Positions 27,208-36,696 of a DNA stretch of 64,000 nt are shown here, in pieces (position 1 is the stretch's first letter; each line of letters starts with the position of its first letter). Location of the stretch: NCBI GenBank assembly GCA_009996515.1, contig JAACZV010000018.1, positions 62,001 through 126,000 on the forward strand, in the 5' to 3' direction. Source of the stretch: Comamonadaceae bacterium. Its GTDB lineage: Bacteria; Pseudomonadota; Gammaproteobacteria; Burkholderiales; Burkholderiaceae_C. The translations under genes and the position numbers were made by a program. The notes beneath the pieces are model-generated. The model was not told the origin of the DNA. It saw only the letters and a program-made list of their open reading frames with translations, and ran no database searches.

Positions 27208-27969
27208 ATGTCCCAGCATGTCCTCATCACGGCCGGTGCAGGCGGCATCGGCCTGGCCATTGCCAAGGCCTTCGCGGCCCGCGGCGCGCGCGTCCATATC
27301 GCCGACGTCAACGCCCAAGCCGTCGCCGACATCACCAGCACGCTCCCCGGCATCACCGGCAGCGTCTGCGATGTCAGCAAGCCGACCGACCTGGACGCGC
27401 TGTTTGCCGACGTGCGGCAGGCTCTGGGCGGGCTGGACGTGCTCGTCAACAACGCCGGCATTGCCGGCGCCACGGCGCCTGTCGCCGACTATCCGCTCGA
27501 CACCTGGCAGGCCGTGGTCGACATCAACCTGACCGGAACCTTCATGGTCACGCAGCGCGCCATCCCGCTGCTCAAGCAATCGTCGGCCGCATCCATCATC
27601 GTCATGTCTTCGCTGGCAGGCCGCTTCGGCTACCCGAACCGGGTGGCCTACGCCACGACCAAGTGGGGCCTGGTCGGGTTCGCCAAGACCTTGTCGATGG
27701 AGCTGGGGCCGCTGGGCATCACCGCCAACACCATCCACCCGGGCGCCGTGGACGGGCCGCGCATCCAGTCGGTCTTCGAGGGGCGCGCCAAGCTGTCCGG
27801 GCGCAGCGTCGAGGAGGAGACCCAGTCGGCGCTGGCCAACCAGTCGGTCAAGAAGTTCATCGACCCGAACGACATCGCCGAGCTGGTGCTGTTTCTGGCC
27901 GGGCCGCATGCGCGCACGATCTCGGGCCAGATGTTCCCCATCGACGGCGACTCCAAGTCGTCGAGCTGA
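27208..27969 (+). CDS. Short-chain dehydrogenase/reductase (classical SDR)
   Basis: A 253-residue SDR. The cofactor site appears as ITAGAGGIGLAIA (TGxxxGxG variant), then NNAG in VLVNNAGIAG, catalytic Ser in VMSSLAG and YxxxK as YATTK. The acidic residue after beta-2 (IADVNAQAV) favours NAD over NADP. The C-terminus ends in the SGQMFPIDGD block usual for the family. The substrate is unknown. It follows the esterase on the same strand but after a 255-base gap. Confidence 0.92.
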   Translation: MSQHVLITAGAGGIGLAIAKAFAARGARVHIADVNAQAVADITSTLPGITGSVCDVSKPTDLDALFADVRQALGGLDVLVNNAGIAGATAPVADYPLDTWQAVVDINLTGTFMVTQRAIPLLKQSSAASIIVMSSLAGRFGYPNRVAYATTKWGLVGFAKTLSMELGPLGITANTIHPGAVDGPRIQSVFEGRAKLSGRSVEEETQSALANQSVKKFIDPNDIAELVLFLAGPHARTISGQMFPIDGDSKSSS

Positions 27970-28155
27970 CCCTGACGGCGCCGTCACGCGAGCGCCCGTC
28001 GTGAAGCAGTTGCCGTTCGGCCGGCTCGGCTTGAACGCTCTGTCGGTCGCGGCGTGGGGCTGCGTTGGGCCGGAAAGAGCCCATTGCAGGCGCTCAGCGG
28101 CTAAGTTCGAATGCGCTCCGCCTCATCCGAGGCAGACATGGGTGGCACAGAAACC

Positions 28156-28176
28156 AGAAGAAGCCCGCGAGGGGCT
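28156..28176 (-). terminator. Probable intrinsic terminator of the LuxR-type regulator
   Basis: On the minus strand AGCCC-CTCGC-GGGCT is followed by TCTTCT, 24 bases after the regulator stop. The stem is short (5 bp) but GC-rich. Confidence 0.5.
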
Positions 28177-28199
28177 CAGTCGTTGCCTTCGCAGGCAAA

Positions 28200-28943
28200 T
28201 CAGACCAGCCCCTGCTTGCTCGCCAGCACCGCGGCCTCCGCGCGGCTGGACACGTTGAGCTTCTTGTAGATGCTCTTGATGTGGTCGTTGACGGTGAACC
28301 ACTTGATGCCCATCAGGTTCGCGATCTCCTTGATCGTGAAGCCCTTGCTCAGATAGGTCAGCACCTCGCTCTCGCGCGGCGTCAGGCGTTCCCATTCGGG
28401 CGGCGGGTCCAGCGCGACGCCACGGCTGTTGGCGAAGGGGGCCTGTGAGCTCGACAGCGCGCCGAAACCGGAGTTCAGCGGCATCGTGCCGCTGTCGCTG
28501 GCGCTGGGGCGGAAATGCGACAGCAGGCGGCGCGCGATGGCGGGTGACAGCGGCGGCTGCCCGCGCACGATGCGCTGCAGCTCTTCCACCAGCACTTCGA
28601 AGCGGTCTTCCTTCAGCAGATAGCCGTCGGCCCCGCATTGCAGGGCCGGGAAGAGGTGGTCGTCGTCGGAGTACAGCGTCGTGACGATCTTGACGGCCGT
28701 CGAGCCGGCCAGCTCGGTCAGGAACTCCATGCCGTTGCCGTCGGGCAGTTCCAGATCCACCAGGATGAGCTTGAAGCCTGCCTCCGGGGCGCTGCCGGCC
28801 AGCTTGGCCACCTGGCGGCGGGCGTTCTCCAGGTCGCCGACCTCGGTGATCTCCATGGCGTCGCTGAAGCTCTCTCGAACCACGCGGCACAGAAAGCTGC
28901 GGGCAACGGGGTTGTCTTCGATGATGAGGACTTTGACGGTCAT
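28200..28943 (-). CDS. LuxR/NarL-family response regulator
   Basis: A 247-residue regulator. The receiver domain (VLIIEDNPVARSFLC; phospho-acceptor Asp in LILVDLELPDGNG) is followed by a linker and a GerE-type HTH (LTPRESEVLTYLSKGFTIKE, then IANLMGIKWFTVNDHIKSIY). Phosphorylation should trigger dimerisation and DNA binding. No histidine kinase gene is adjacent, so it is an orphan here. The linker is longer and more Ser/Pro-rich than typical NarL proteins. It lies on the minus strand, 102 bases downstream of the quinone oxidoreductase start-to-stop unit. Confidence 0.92.
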   Translation of the reverse strand: MTVKVLIIEDNPVARSFLCRVVRESFSDAMEITEVGDLENARRQVAKLAGSAPEAGFKLILVDLELPDGNGMEFLTELAGSTAVKIVTTLYSDDDHLFPALQCGADGYLLKEDRFEVLVEELQRIVRGQPPLSPAIARRLLSHFRPSASDSGTMPLNSGFGALSSSQAPFANSRGVALDPPPEWERLTPRESEVLTYLSKGFTIKEIANLMGIKWFTVNDHIKSIYKKLNVSSRAEAAVLASKQGLV

Positions 28944-29045
28944 GGCGCGGGGCGGGCGGCGGCTGTCGGTTCGGCAGTTGAATGTAGCGCACCGCCCCTC
29001 TCGAGCCCGGGCCGCAGCGGCCGGCCCAAGCCCCCGTTTCAGGGG

Positions 29046-30023
29046 TCAAGAATTGGTAAGAACCAACTTGCCGACGACCTCGCGGGCCGCCATGCGCGCG
29101 AAGGCGGCGGGCAGCTCCTCCATGGGCAGCACGCGGTCCAGCACCGGCTTGATCTTGCCGGCGGCATACCAGGCGGCCAGTTGGCCCAGCATCTGGGCGT
29201 TGCGGCCGGGTTCGCGCTTGGCGAATTCGCCCCAGAACACGCCCACCAGCGACGCGCCCTTGAGCAGCGCCAGGTTCAGCGGCAGTGCCGGAATCTGCCC
29301 CTGGGCGAAGCCGATGACGAGGTAGCGGCCGCGCCAGGCGATGGAGCGGAAGGCCGCCTCGGCCAGGTCGCCGCCGACCGGGTCGACGATGACGTCCGGC
29401 CCCTTGCCCTCGGTCAGCGCCTTCAGTTCGTCGCGCAGGTTCTGCGTCGCGTAGTTGATGACGGCGTCGGCGCCCAGGGCCTTGCAGGCCGCGCATTTGG
29501 CATCGCTGCCGGCCGCGGCGATGACGCGGGCGCCAGCCGCCTTGGCGATCTGGATGGCTGCCGTGCCCACGCCGCCCGCTGCGCCGAGGATGAGCACGGT
29601 TTCGCCGGCCTGCAGCGCGGCGCGGTCCATCAGCGCATGGTGGCTGGTGGCGTAGGTGCAGATGAAGGCCGCCGCGTCCTCGAAGGCAAAGCCCTCGGGC
29701 AGCGGCATGGCCAGCAGGGCCGGGATGCAGACCTCGGTGGCAAAGCCGCCCAGGCCACCGAAGGCCGCCACGCGCTGGCCGACGGCAAAGCCCTTCACGC
29801 CTTCGCCCACCTCGGTGACGACGCCCGCGAACTCCGTACCCGGCACAAAGGGCAGGGCGGGCTTCATCTGGTATTTGTTCTGCACGATGAGCAGGTCGGG
29901 AAAGTTCAGGCTGGCGGCCTTGATCTGCACCCGCAGATGCCCGGAAGCCAGCGCCGGCGCCGGCAGTTCACGCCATTGCAGCGCTTGCACGCCCACCGGG
30001 TTCTCGCACAGCCAAGCCTTCAT
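29046..30023 (-). CDS. NADPH:quinone oxidoreductase-like MDR protein
   Basis: A 325-residue medium-chain reductase without structural zinc ligands. Visible are the substrate-side segment SLNFPDLLIVQNKYQMKP, PGTEFAGVV, and the cofactor motif GAAGGVGTAAIQIAKAAGA. It most resembles the Qor / zeta-crystallin group acting on quinones or enals. It is divergent from surE with 89 bases between and is the only member of its transcription unit. Confidence 0.9.
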   Translation of the reverse strand: MKAWLCENPVGVQALQWRELPAPALASGHLRVQIKAASLNFPDLLIVQNKYQMKPALPFVPGTEFAGVVTEVGEGVKGFAVGQRVAAFGGLGGFATEVCIPALLAMPLPEGFAFEDAAAFICTYATSHHALMDRAALQAGETVLILGAAGGVGTAAIQIAKAAGARVIAAAGSDAKCAACKALGADAVINYATQNLRDELKALTEGKGPDVIVDPVGGDLAEAAFRSIAWRGRYLVIGFAQGQIPALPLNLALLKGASLVGVFWGEFAKREPGRNAQMLGQLAAWYAAGKIKPVLDRVLPMEELPAAFARMAAREVVGKLVLTNS

Positions 30024-30112
30024 CGTCGTCTCCGGAATTCTGAAAACTGCATGATAGGAATCAAGGTGGTTACACCCGGTCTCGTAGGTGACGCCCTCCC
30101 TACAATTGGGTC

Positions 30113-30856
30113 ATGCGCATCCTGATTTCCAATGACGACGGCTATCTCGCGCCGGGGCTCGCGGCCCTGGTCCAGGCCTGCCAGGGCCTGGGCGAGATCG
30201 ACGTCATCGCCCCCGAGCAGAACGCCAGCGGCACCTCCAACTCGCTGACGCTGAACCGACCGCTGAACGTCTATCGTGCCGCCAACGGGTTCCGTTATGT
30301 CAGCGGCACGCCGTCCGACGGCGTGCACCTGGCGCTGACCGGCCTGCTGGGCTACCGGCCCGACCTGGTGCTGTCCGGCATCAACAACGGCGCCAACATG
30401 GGCGACGACACGCTGTACTCCGGCACCGTCGCCGCGGCGACCGAGGGCTATCTGTTCGGCATCCCGTCCATCGCCTTCTCGCAGGCCGAGAAGGGCTGGG
30501 GCGAACTGGAGGCAGCGGCCCGTGCGGCGCGCAGCGTGGTCGAGCAAGTCATCGTCGGCGGCCTGGACCGGGCCTTCCTGCTCAACGTCAACATCCCCAA
30601 CCGGGCCGATGCCGACACGCTGCCGCGCAAGATCACGCGGCTGGGCCGGCGCCATGCCAGCGAGGGCATCATCCAGCAGGTCAACCCGCGCGGCGAGACC
30701 ATCTACTGGATAGGCCCGGCGGGTGATGCGCGGGATGCCGGCGAGGGCACGGACTTCCACGCCACCGCCAACGGCCAGGTGTCGATCACGCCGCTGCAGG
30801 TGGACCTGACGGAGCATGCGTCGCTGGGCGCCTGGGCACAGCGCCTGGGCCTCTGA
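30113..30856 (+). CDS. surE: 5'/3'-nucleotidase and exopolyphosphatase SurE
   Basis: A 247-residue metal-dependent survival protein. [13 protein letters not shown] carries the DD metal site, followed by [24 protein letters not shown] and [13 protein letters not shown]. It dephosphorylates nucleoside monophosphates, especially in stationary phase. A TACAAT hexamer at 30101-30106 lies just before the ATG, so it is not obviously the promoter used. First gene of the conserved surE-pcm-nlpD-rpoS order. Confidence 0.97.
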   Translation: MRILISNDDGYLAPGLAALVQACQGLGEIDVIAPEQNASGTSNSLTLNRPLNVYRAANGFRYVSGTPSDGVHLALTGLLGYRPDLVLSGINNGANMGDDTLYSGTVAAATEGYLFGIPSIAFSQAEKGWGELEAAARAARSVVEQVIVGGLDRAFLLNVNIPNRADADTLPRKITRLGRRHASEGIIQQVNPRGETIYWIGPAGDARDAGEGTDFHATANGQVSITPLQVDLTEHASLGAWAQRLGL

Positions 30857-30860
30857 CGGC

Positions 30861-31673
30861 ATGACCGCCCCGAAGCGCTTTCCCGCCAGCCTGAAGTCGG
30901 CCGCATCGCCGCAGCGCGAGCTGCTGATGCCGCAGCGCCATTTGCGCCAGGCCACGGCCGATGCGGCGCGGCTGGCTCGGCCCAGCGGCACGGGGCTGGA
31001 CAGCGGCGCCGTGCGCTCGGCGCTGGTGGCGCGGCTGCGCGCGGAGGGGAAGTTCGACGAGCGCGTGCTGGCCGCGATGGCCGCCGTGCCGCGCCATGAA
31101 TTCGTCGACAGTGCGCTGGCCGCCCAGGCCTACGAGGACACGGCCCTGCCCATCGGCCATGGGCAGACGATCTCCAAACCGTCCGTCGTCGCCCACATGC
31201 TCGGCCTGCTGATGGCCGGCGCGGGGGCCCGGCAGCGCGGCTCGCTGGGCCGGGTGCTGGAGATCGGCACCGGCTGCGGCTACCAGGCCGCCGTCATTGC
31301 GCTGCTGGCCCGGCAGCTCACGTCCATCGAGCGTGTCCAGGGTCTGCATGACAAGGCCAGGCAGCATCTGCAGCGCGTGGTCTTGCCCAAGCCTCATGCC
31401 TTGCCGCGCCTGGTCTGGGGCGATGGCCGCGTTGGCCACCCGGCCAGCGGCCCGTTCGACAGCATCATCGCAGCGGCCGGCGGCGAGGACATCCCGCCGG
31501 CCTGGCTGGAGCAGCTCGCGCCCGGTGGGCGCCTCGTCGCGCCGACGGTGGCCGGCGGCCGCGGACAGGTGTTGGTGGTGCTGGATCACATCGTCGAAGG
31601 CGGCGTGGGGCGCTGGGTGCGCAGCGAGCACGAGGCCGTGCTGTTCGTGCCGCTGAAGTCGGGCGTGCTCTAG
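30861..31673 (+). CDS. pcm: Protein-L-isoaspartate O-methyltransferase
   Basis: A 270-residue SAM-dependent repair enzyme for isoaspartyl damage, longer than the usual 208 because of a basic N-terminal extension of about 60 residues. Core motifs are MAAVPRHEFVD, YEDTALPIGHGQTISKP, VLEIGTGCGYQAAVIALLA and FDSIIAAAGGEDIPPAWLEQ. ATG 30861 is 4 bases after surE; a longer frame from 30816 is not needed. The following lipoprotein gene begins almost at its stop. Confidence 0.94.
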   Translation: MTAPKRFPASLKSAASPQRELLMPQRHLRQATADAARLARPSGTGLDSGAVRSALVARLRAEGKFDERVLAAMAAVPRHEFVDSALAAQAYEDTALPIGHGQTISKPSVVAHMLGLLMAGAGARQRGSLGRVLEIGTGCGYQAAVIALLARQLTSIERVQGLHDKARQHLQRVVLPKPHALPRLVWGDGRVGHPASGPFDSIIAAAGGEDIPPAWLEQLAPGGRLVAPTVAGGRGQVLVVLDHIVEGGVGRWVRSEHEAVLFVPLKSGVL

Positions 31674-31675
31674 CC

Positions 31676-32398
31676 TTGCTGAAGAGAGGCATGGTTCTGC
31701 TGGCGGTGTCGGCGGCACTGCTGGCCGGCTGTGCCGCGCCCGCCCGGCGCGCGCCGGTGGAGGGGCGCGACCCAGCCGCCCGGCGGCCGGCGTCCGCGCC
31801 GCGCGCCCCGCTGCCGCCCGGGGCCCGGCTGTACACCGTGAAACCCGGCGACACGCTGGGTCGCATCGCGCTGGAGGCCGGGCAGGGCTGGCGTGACCTG
31901 GCGCGCTGGAATGGGCTGGCCAACCCCGACCACATCCAGGCCGGGCAGGTGCTGCGCCTGACGCCGCCCGCGGACCCCGCACCCGCGCCAGCATCAGCGC
32001 CGACGGCGGCGCCCAGGCCCGCGCCCGCCGCGTCGATCGACTGGGGCTGGCCGGTGCCTGGCCCGCTGACGGCCGGCTACGACGGCCGGCTCAACCAGGG
32101 CCTGGACTTCTCCGGCAAGGCGGGCGACCCGATCCACGCGGCCGCGGCCGGGCGTGTGATCTATGTCGGCTCGGCCGTGCGCGGCCTGGGCAATCTCATC
32201 GTCATCAAGCACGATGAGAACTATCTGACCGCCTATGCGCATACCCGCGTGATGCTGGTCAAGGAGGACCAGCTCGTGCGCAAGGGCCAGAAGATTGCCG
32301 AGATGGGCGACAGCGACAGCGATGCCGTCAAGCTGCACTTCGAACTGCGCCGCGATGGACGGCCGCTGAACCCCGTCGAGCTGCTGCCGCGGCGCTGA
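31676..32398 (+). CDS. nlpD: NlpD-type murein hydrolase activator lipoprotein, first copy
   Basis: A 240-residue lipoprotein: lipobox LLAGC near residue 19, one LysM domain (YTVKPGDTLGRIALEAGQGW to QAGQVLRL, about 53-96) and a C-terminal LytM/M23 fold (about 120-240). Zinc ligands are missing: the HxxxD site is NQGLD and the second His pair is reduced to KLHFE. It should therefore be an activator of amidase AmiC at the septum and not a peptidase. The start is TTG 31676 or ATG 31691. A close paralogue follows 89 bases downstream. Confidence 0.92.
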   Translation: MLKRGMVLLAVSAALLAGCAAPARRAPVEGRDPAARRPASAPRAPLPPGARLYTVKPGDTLGRIALEAGQGWRDLARWNGLANPDHIQAGQVLRLTPPADPAPAPASAPTAAPRPAPAASIDWGWPVPGPLTAGYDGRLNQGLDFSGKAGDPIHAAAAGRVIYVGSAVRGLGNLIVIKHDENYLTAYAHTRVMLVKEDQLVRKGQKIAEMGDSDSDAVKLHFELRRDGRPLNPVELLPRR

Positions 32399-32487
32399 GC
32401 AGGCGACCCGTAGAATCCAACGTCGTCTGACCCGGCCGCGGGCGCACAGCGCGCGGCCTCAACCGGCCTCAACGCGACGCACTCACG

Positions 32488-33357
32488 ATGCCTTTTCGAC
32501 CCCGTCTTGGCCTGCTGGCCGTCTTCACTTCGCTGCTGTTGAGCGCCTGCGGCACTTCCCTGCACCAGGCGCCCGTCGAGGACCGCAACCCGCTGCCGCC
32601 CAAGCCGGCGGCCTCGGCGCCGGCTCCTGCGGCCTCCGCTGCGGCCGCGGCCGAGGTCAAGCCGCCGCCCGGCGCCGAGAACGCCGGCAAGCCGGGCTAC
32701 TACACCGTCAAGCCGGGCGATGCGCTGATCCGCATTGCGCTGGACAACGGCCAGGGCTGGCGCGACATCGCCAAGTGGAACAACCTCGACAACCCCAACC
32801 GCATCGAGGTGGGCCAGGTGCTGCGCGTCGTGCCGCCGGGTGTGGATCCGGGCGCCGTGACGGCCAAGCCCATCGCGAGCGCGCCCAAGGTCGAGTCGCG
32901 GCCGCTGGACAGCAAGCCGGCGGCGGCGGCCGGCAGCGCGTCGGCCAGCGCCGGTGCGGCGGCGCCGTCCGCCGCGTCCTCCGACGATGACGGACTGTCC
33001 TGGGGCTGGCCCGTCTCGCATCCCGTCAGCGCCGGTTTCGATGATCAGCGCAACAAGGGCCTGGACTTCGCCGGCAAGGCGGGCGACCCGGTGCTGGCTG
33101 TCGCCGATGGACGCGTCGTCTATGCCGGTTCGGGCTTGCGCGGCTACGGCAACTTGGTCATCATCAAGCACAACAACACCTACCTGACGGCGTATGCCCA
33201 CAACCGGGCGATGCTGGTCGAGCAGGATCAGGTCGTGCGCAAGGGCCAGAGGATTGCCGAGATGGGTTCCACCGAGAGCGACACCGTCAAGCTGCACTTC
33301 GAAGTGCGCAAGCTCGGCAAGCCGGTCGACCCGGCCAAGCTGCTGCCGCCACGCTGA
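32488..33357 (+). CDS. nlpD: NlpD-type murein hydrolase activator lipoprotein, second copy
   Basis: A 289-residue paralogue of the upstream gene with the same plan: lipobox LLSAC, Ala/Pro linker, LysM (YTVKPGDALIRIALDNGQGW), a long Ala/Ser-rich linker (about 125-165) and a LytM domain with NKGLDFAGKAGDP and KLHFEVRK, again lacking zinc ligands. It is about 50 residues longer, nearly all in the linkers. TAGAAT at 32411-32416 may be a -10 of its own promoter. In many relatives rpoS is transcribed from a promoter inside nlpD, and this copy is directly upstream of rpoS. Confidence 0.93.
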   Translation: MPFRPRLGLLAVFTSLLLSACGTSLHQAPVEDRNPLPPKPAASAPAPAASAAAAAEVKPPPGAENAGKPGYYTVKPGDALIRIALDNGQGWRDIAKWNNLDNPNRIEVGQVLRVVPPGVDPGAVTAKPIASAPKVESRPLDSKPAAAAGSASASAGAAAPSAASSDDDGLSWGWPVSHPVSAGFDDQRNKGLDFAGKAGDPVLAVADGRVVYAGSGLRGYGNLVIIKHNNTYLTAYAHNRAMLVEQDQVVRKGQRIAEMGSTESDTVKLHFEVRKLGKPVDPAKLLPPR

Positions 33358-33398
33358 GCGAGCGGTAGGCAGGAATTGCTAACGGGCCAGCACTTGCC

Positions 33399-34397
33399 AT
33401 GAAGCGCGCTGTGCCCAAGCCCAACGGACATGACGGCGCTGGCGCCGAGGGTGGCAGCCCGTTCGTGGCGCTGAATGGCGTCGATGCCGGCAGCGAGGCA
33501 CCCGATGAGGAAGCGCAGGTGTTGCGCGCCGCGAGCGACGAGGTCGAGCTCGGCAATGCGTTGCAGGCCTATCTGCGCGACATCCGCCGCACGCCGCTGC
33601 TGACGCCGCAGCAGGAGTTCGACACGGCCCAGGCCGCGCGTGCGGGCGACTTCGAGGCGCGCCAGGCCATGATCGAGCACAACCTGCGCCTGGTCGTCAG
33701 CATTGCCAAGAACTACCTGGGCCGCGGCCTGCCGATGAGCGATCTCATCGAGGAGGGCAACCTGGGCCTGATGCATGCCATCAGCAAGTTCGAGCCGGAG
33801 CGGGGCTTCCGCTTCTCGACCTATTCGAGCTGGTGGATACGCCAGAGCATAGAGCGCGCGCTGATGCACCAGGCCCGGCTGGTGCGGCTGCCGGTGCACA
33901 TCGTGCGCGAGCTCAACCAGGTGCTGAAGGCGCGCCGCGCGCTGGAGGCCTTGCGCAGCGCCGAGGGCGCGGAGGGGCGGGTGCGCGCCGAGGACGTGGC
34001 CCAGGCGCTGGGCCGGCCGGTGGACGAGGTGGCCGAGCTGCTGGCCTATGCCGAGCTGCCCAGCTCGCTGGATTCGCCGGTGGACCGCAATGGCGAGGGA
34101 GGCGAGTCCATGCTGGATCTGGTCGCCGACGAGCAGGCTATAGACCCCATGGGCCTGCGTCTGTCGCACGAGGTCGAGCAACTGCTGCAGCATGGGCTGG
34201 ACAGCCTGAACGACCGCGAGCGCGAGGTGCTGTCGGGCCGCTACGGCCTGTCGGACCGCGAGCCCGAGACGCTGGACGTGCTGGCCATACGCCTGAAGCT
34301 CACGCGCGAGCGCATCCGTCAGATCCAGATCGAGGCGCTGGCCAAGCTCAAGCGCAACATGATGCGCCACGGGGTGGACCGGGACAGCATCTTCTGA
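33399..34397 (+). CDS. rpoS: RNA polymerase sigma factor RpoS
   Basis: A 332-residue stationary-phase sigma factor. Region 1.2 ([18 protein letters not shown]), region 2 ([20 protein letters not shown], then [19 protein letters not shown]), region 3 and region 4 ([13 protein letters not shown] and [16 protein letters not shown]) are complete. The synteny surE-pcm-nlpD-rpoS distinguishes it from RpoH and RpoD. It starts 41 bases after the second nlpD, consistent with expression from a promoter within that gene. Confidence 0.97.
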   Translation: MKRAVPKPNGHDGAGAEGGSPFVALNGVDAGSEAPDEEAQVLRAASDEVELGNALQAYLRDIRRTPLLTPQQEFDTAQAARAGDFEARQAMIEHNLRLVVSIAKNYLGRGLPMSDLIEEGNLGLMHAISKFEPERGFRFSTYSSWWIRQSIERALMHQARLVRLPVHIVRELNQVLKARRALEALRSAEGAEGRVRAEDVAQALGRPVDEVAELLAYAELPSSLDSPVDRNGEGGESMLDLVADEQAIDPMGLRLSHEVEQLLQHGLDSLNDREREVLSGRYGLSDREPETLDVLAIRLKLTRERIRQIQIEALAKLKRNMMRHGVDRDSIF

Positions 34398-34429
34398 GGT
34401 CGGCGGGGCCAGCCGGGATAATCCGGCCC

Positions 34430-35785
34430 ATGAATCAGACGACGGATTGGCTCAAGGTCGAGAGCATCGAGCTTGAGGCGCAGGGCGTGGCGCACAACGC
34501 CGAGGGCAAGGTGGTCTTCATCGACGGCGCGCTGCCGGGCGAGGTGGTGAAGGCGCAGATCTCGCGCCGCAAGAACAACTGGGAGCAGGGCCAGCTCACC
34601 GAAATCAAGAAGGAAAGCCCGCTGCGCGTGACGCCGGGCTGCCCCCACTTCGGTCTGCATGCCGGCGCCTGTGGCGGCTGCAAGATGCAGCACCTGCATG
34701 CCGGCGCGCAGGTGGCCGTCAAGCAGCGCGTCGTGGAGGATCAGCTCTGGCATCTGGGCAAGGTCAAGCCCGAGGTGCTGCTGCGCCCCATCGAAGGGCC
34801 GACCTGGGGCTACCGCTACCGGGCGCGCTTCTCGGTGCGCTATGTGCAGAAGAAGGGCGTGGTGCTGATCGGCTTCCACGAGCGCAAGAGCCGCTATGTG
34901 GCCGACATGCAGGTCTGCAAGGTCGTGCCCAAGGTCGTCAGCGACCTGCTGATGCCGCTGCGCGAGCTGATCATGGGCATGGCCGAGCGCGACCGGCTGC
35001 CGCAGATCGAGCTGGCCATGGGCGACGAGGTCATCGCGCTGGTGCTGCGCCATCTGAACCCGCTGCCCGAGGGTGACATCGCGATGCTGCGTGCGTTCGC
35101 CGCCGAGCATGGCGTGCAGTGGTGGCTGCAGCCCAAGGGGCCGGACACGGTCCGGCTGCTCGACGAGGGTGGCCCGCAGCTGGCCTACCGGTTGCCCGAG
35201 TTCGGCGTGACGATGCCGTTCAAACCGACCGACTTCACGCAGGTGAACCCGCATATCAACAACGCGCTCGTCGGCCGCGCGCTGCGGCTGCTGGCGGTCC
35301 AGAAGGACGAGCGCGTCATCGACTGGTTCTGCGGCCTGGGCAACTTCACGCTGCCGCTGGCCACGCAGGCGCGCGAGGTGCTGGGCATCGAGGGCAGCGA
35401 GGCGCTGGTGCAGCGCTCGCGCGAGAACGCCGTCGCCAACGGCCTGGCCCACAAGACGAGCTTCGTCGCCCGCAACCTGTTCGAGATGACGCCAGAGCTG
35501 CTGGCCCAGGACGGCACGGCCGATCGCTGGCTCATCGACCCTCCGCGTGAGGGCGCGTTCGCGCTGGCCAAGGCGGTGGCCGATATCGCGCAAGACCCGT
35601 CGCTGGCGCCGGGGTGGACGCCGCCCAGGCGCATCGTCTACGTTAGCTGCAACCCGGCGACGCTGGCGCGCGACGCCGGCCTGCTGGTCAACGTGGCCGG
35701 CTACCGCTGCACGGCGGCCAGCGCGGTGAACATGTTCCCGCACACGGCGCACGTTGAGTCCATCGCGGTCTTCGAGCGCGCATAA
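34430..35785 (+). CDS. rlmD: 23S rRNA (uracil-1939-C5)-methyltransferase RlmD
   Basis: A 451-residue SAM enzyme of the TrmA/RumA family: N-terminal TRAM domain (about 5-60), Fe-S cysteines ([19 protein letters not shown] and a later Cys in MQVCKVVP), the SAM motif [14 protein letters not shown] and the catalytic [10 protein letters not shown] Cys motif. It methylates U1939 of 23S rRNA. A bidirectional terminator follows directly. Confidence 0.95.
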   Translation: MNQTTDWLKVESIELEAQGVAHNAEGKVVFIDGALPGEVVKAQISRRKNNWEQGQLTEIKKESPLRVTPGCPHFGLHAGACGGCKMQHLHAGAQVAVKQRVVEDQLWHLGKVKPEVLLRPIEGPTWGYRYRARFSVRYVQKKGVVLIGFHERKSRYVADMQVCKVVPKVVSDLLMPLRELIMGMAERDRLPQIELAMGDEVIALVLRHLNPLPEGDIAMLRAFAAEHGVQWWLQPKGPDTVRLLDEGGPQLAYRLPEFGVTMPFKPTDFTQVNPHINNALVGRALRLLAVQKDERVIDWFCGLGNFTLPLATQAREVLGIEGSEALVQRSRENAVANGLAHKTSFVARNLFEMTPELLAQDGTADRWLIDPPREGAFALAKAVADIAQDPSLAPGWTPPRRIVYVSCNPATLARDAGLLVNVAGYRCTAASAVNMFPHTAHVESIAVFERA

Positions 35786-35789
35786 AAAA

Positions 35790-35812
35790 AGGAGCCGCGT
35801 CAGCAGGCTCCT
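35790..35812. terminator. Bidirectional intrinsic terminator between rlmD and the BI-1 gene
   Basis: AGGAGCC (35790-35796) pairs with GGCTCCT (35806-35812) around a 9-base loop. On the minus strand it is followed by seven T residues, an ideal U tract for the BI-1 gene; on the plus strand the tail is CTTCC. It begins 5 bases after the rlmD stop. Confidence 0.8.
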
Positions 35813-35890
35813 CTTCCAGCGGCTGCCGTGGAACCGGCTTTGCCGGGCCACTGGCAGCGCCCCCTTGAGGGGGAGGCGCGTCAGCGCCTT
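35813..35890 (-). repeat. Dispersed structured repeat, copy 1
   Basis: Read on the minus strand: CCCCCTCAAGGGGG hairpin, then GCTGCC-AGTGG-CCCGGCAAAGCCGG-TTCCAC-GGCAGC, an outer stem GCTGCC/GGCAGC around a CCGGC-AAA-GCCGG core (core 35834-35847 on plus). The same two-module plan occurs at 42937-43097 and 53796-53887 with different outer-stem sequences. A GGCGCGTCAGCGCC-type hairpin is attached at the gene-proximal side. REP-like or non-coding structured element. Confidence 0.75.
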
Positions 35891-35903
35891 CGGAGGTGGG
35901 TCA

Positions 35904-36599
35904 TCATTCGCGCTCGCCGCCGAAGATGCCCAGCAGGGACAGCAGGCTCTGGAACACGTTGTACAGGTCCAGGTAGATGGCCAGCGTCGCGCTGATGTAG
36001 TTGGTCTCGCCGCCGTCGATGACGCGCTTGATGTCGTACAGCATGAAAGCCGAGAACACGCCCAGCATCAGCACCAGGATGGTCAGCATCAGCGCCGAGG
36101 ACTGCAGGAAGAAGTTGGCGATGCTCGCCACCATCAGCACGACGGCGCCGACGACGAGGAACTTGCCCATGGAGGACAGGTCGCGCTTGATGACGGTGGC
36201 CAGGCTGGCCATCGCAAAGAAGACGGCCGCCGTGCCGCCGAAGGCCGTCATGACCAGCGAGGTGCCGTTCTTGAAGCCCAGCACGAAGCCGATCAGCCGC
36301 GACAGCATCAGGCCCATGAAGAAGGTGAAGCCCAGCAGCGCGGCGACGCCGGCGGCGGAGTCCTTGGTCTTCTCGACGACGAACATCAGGCCGAAGGCGC
36401 CGACGAAGAACACCAGCATGCTCATGCCGGGGCTCATCAGCTGGAACAGCCCGGTCGAGACGCCGACCCAGGCGCCCAGCACCGTGGGCACGAGGGAGAG
36501 GGCCAGCAGCCAGTAGGTGTTGCGCAGCACACGCTGGCGCTCGACCGCGAGGCCGGTGCCGGCGTAGGCGTACGGGGTTTGTTGCAGGCTGTCGTTCAT
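35904..36599 (-). CDS. Bax inhibitor-1 / YbhL-YccA family membrane protein
   Basis: A 231-residue integral membrane protein with about seven helices and the BI-1 signature region (AYSLFLDLYN-like, here ATLAIYLDLYNVFQSLLSLLG). Family members can act as pH-gated Ca2+ leaks or modulate FtsH; YccA is an FtsH inhibitor. ATG 36599 has AGGAGG a few bases upstream. It is alone in its unit, and its transcript should end at the 35790 terminator. Confidence 0.92.
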   Translation of the reverse strand: MNDSLQQTPYAYAGTGLAVERQRVLRNTYWLLALSLVPTVLGAWVGVSTGLFQLMSPGMSMLVFFVGAFGLMFVVEKTKDSAAGVAALLGFTFFMGLMLSRLIGFVLGFKNGTSLVMTAFGGTAAVFFAMASLATVIKRDLSSMGKFLVVGAVVLMVASIANFFLQSSALMLTILVLMLGVFSAFMLYDIKRVIDGGETNYISATLAIYLDLYNVFQSLLSLLGIFGGERE

Positions 36600-36696
36600 G
36601 ATGACGATCCTCCTCTGTGGGCAAATGAAAACCGGAAGGATTCTAGGTCGTTGCCGGGACCGTTACATTGAGGGCTGAACCCGAGAAATCAAGGCC

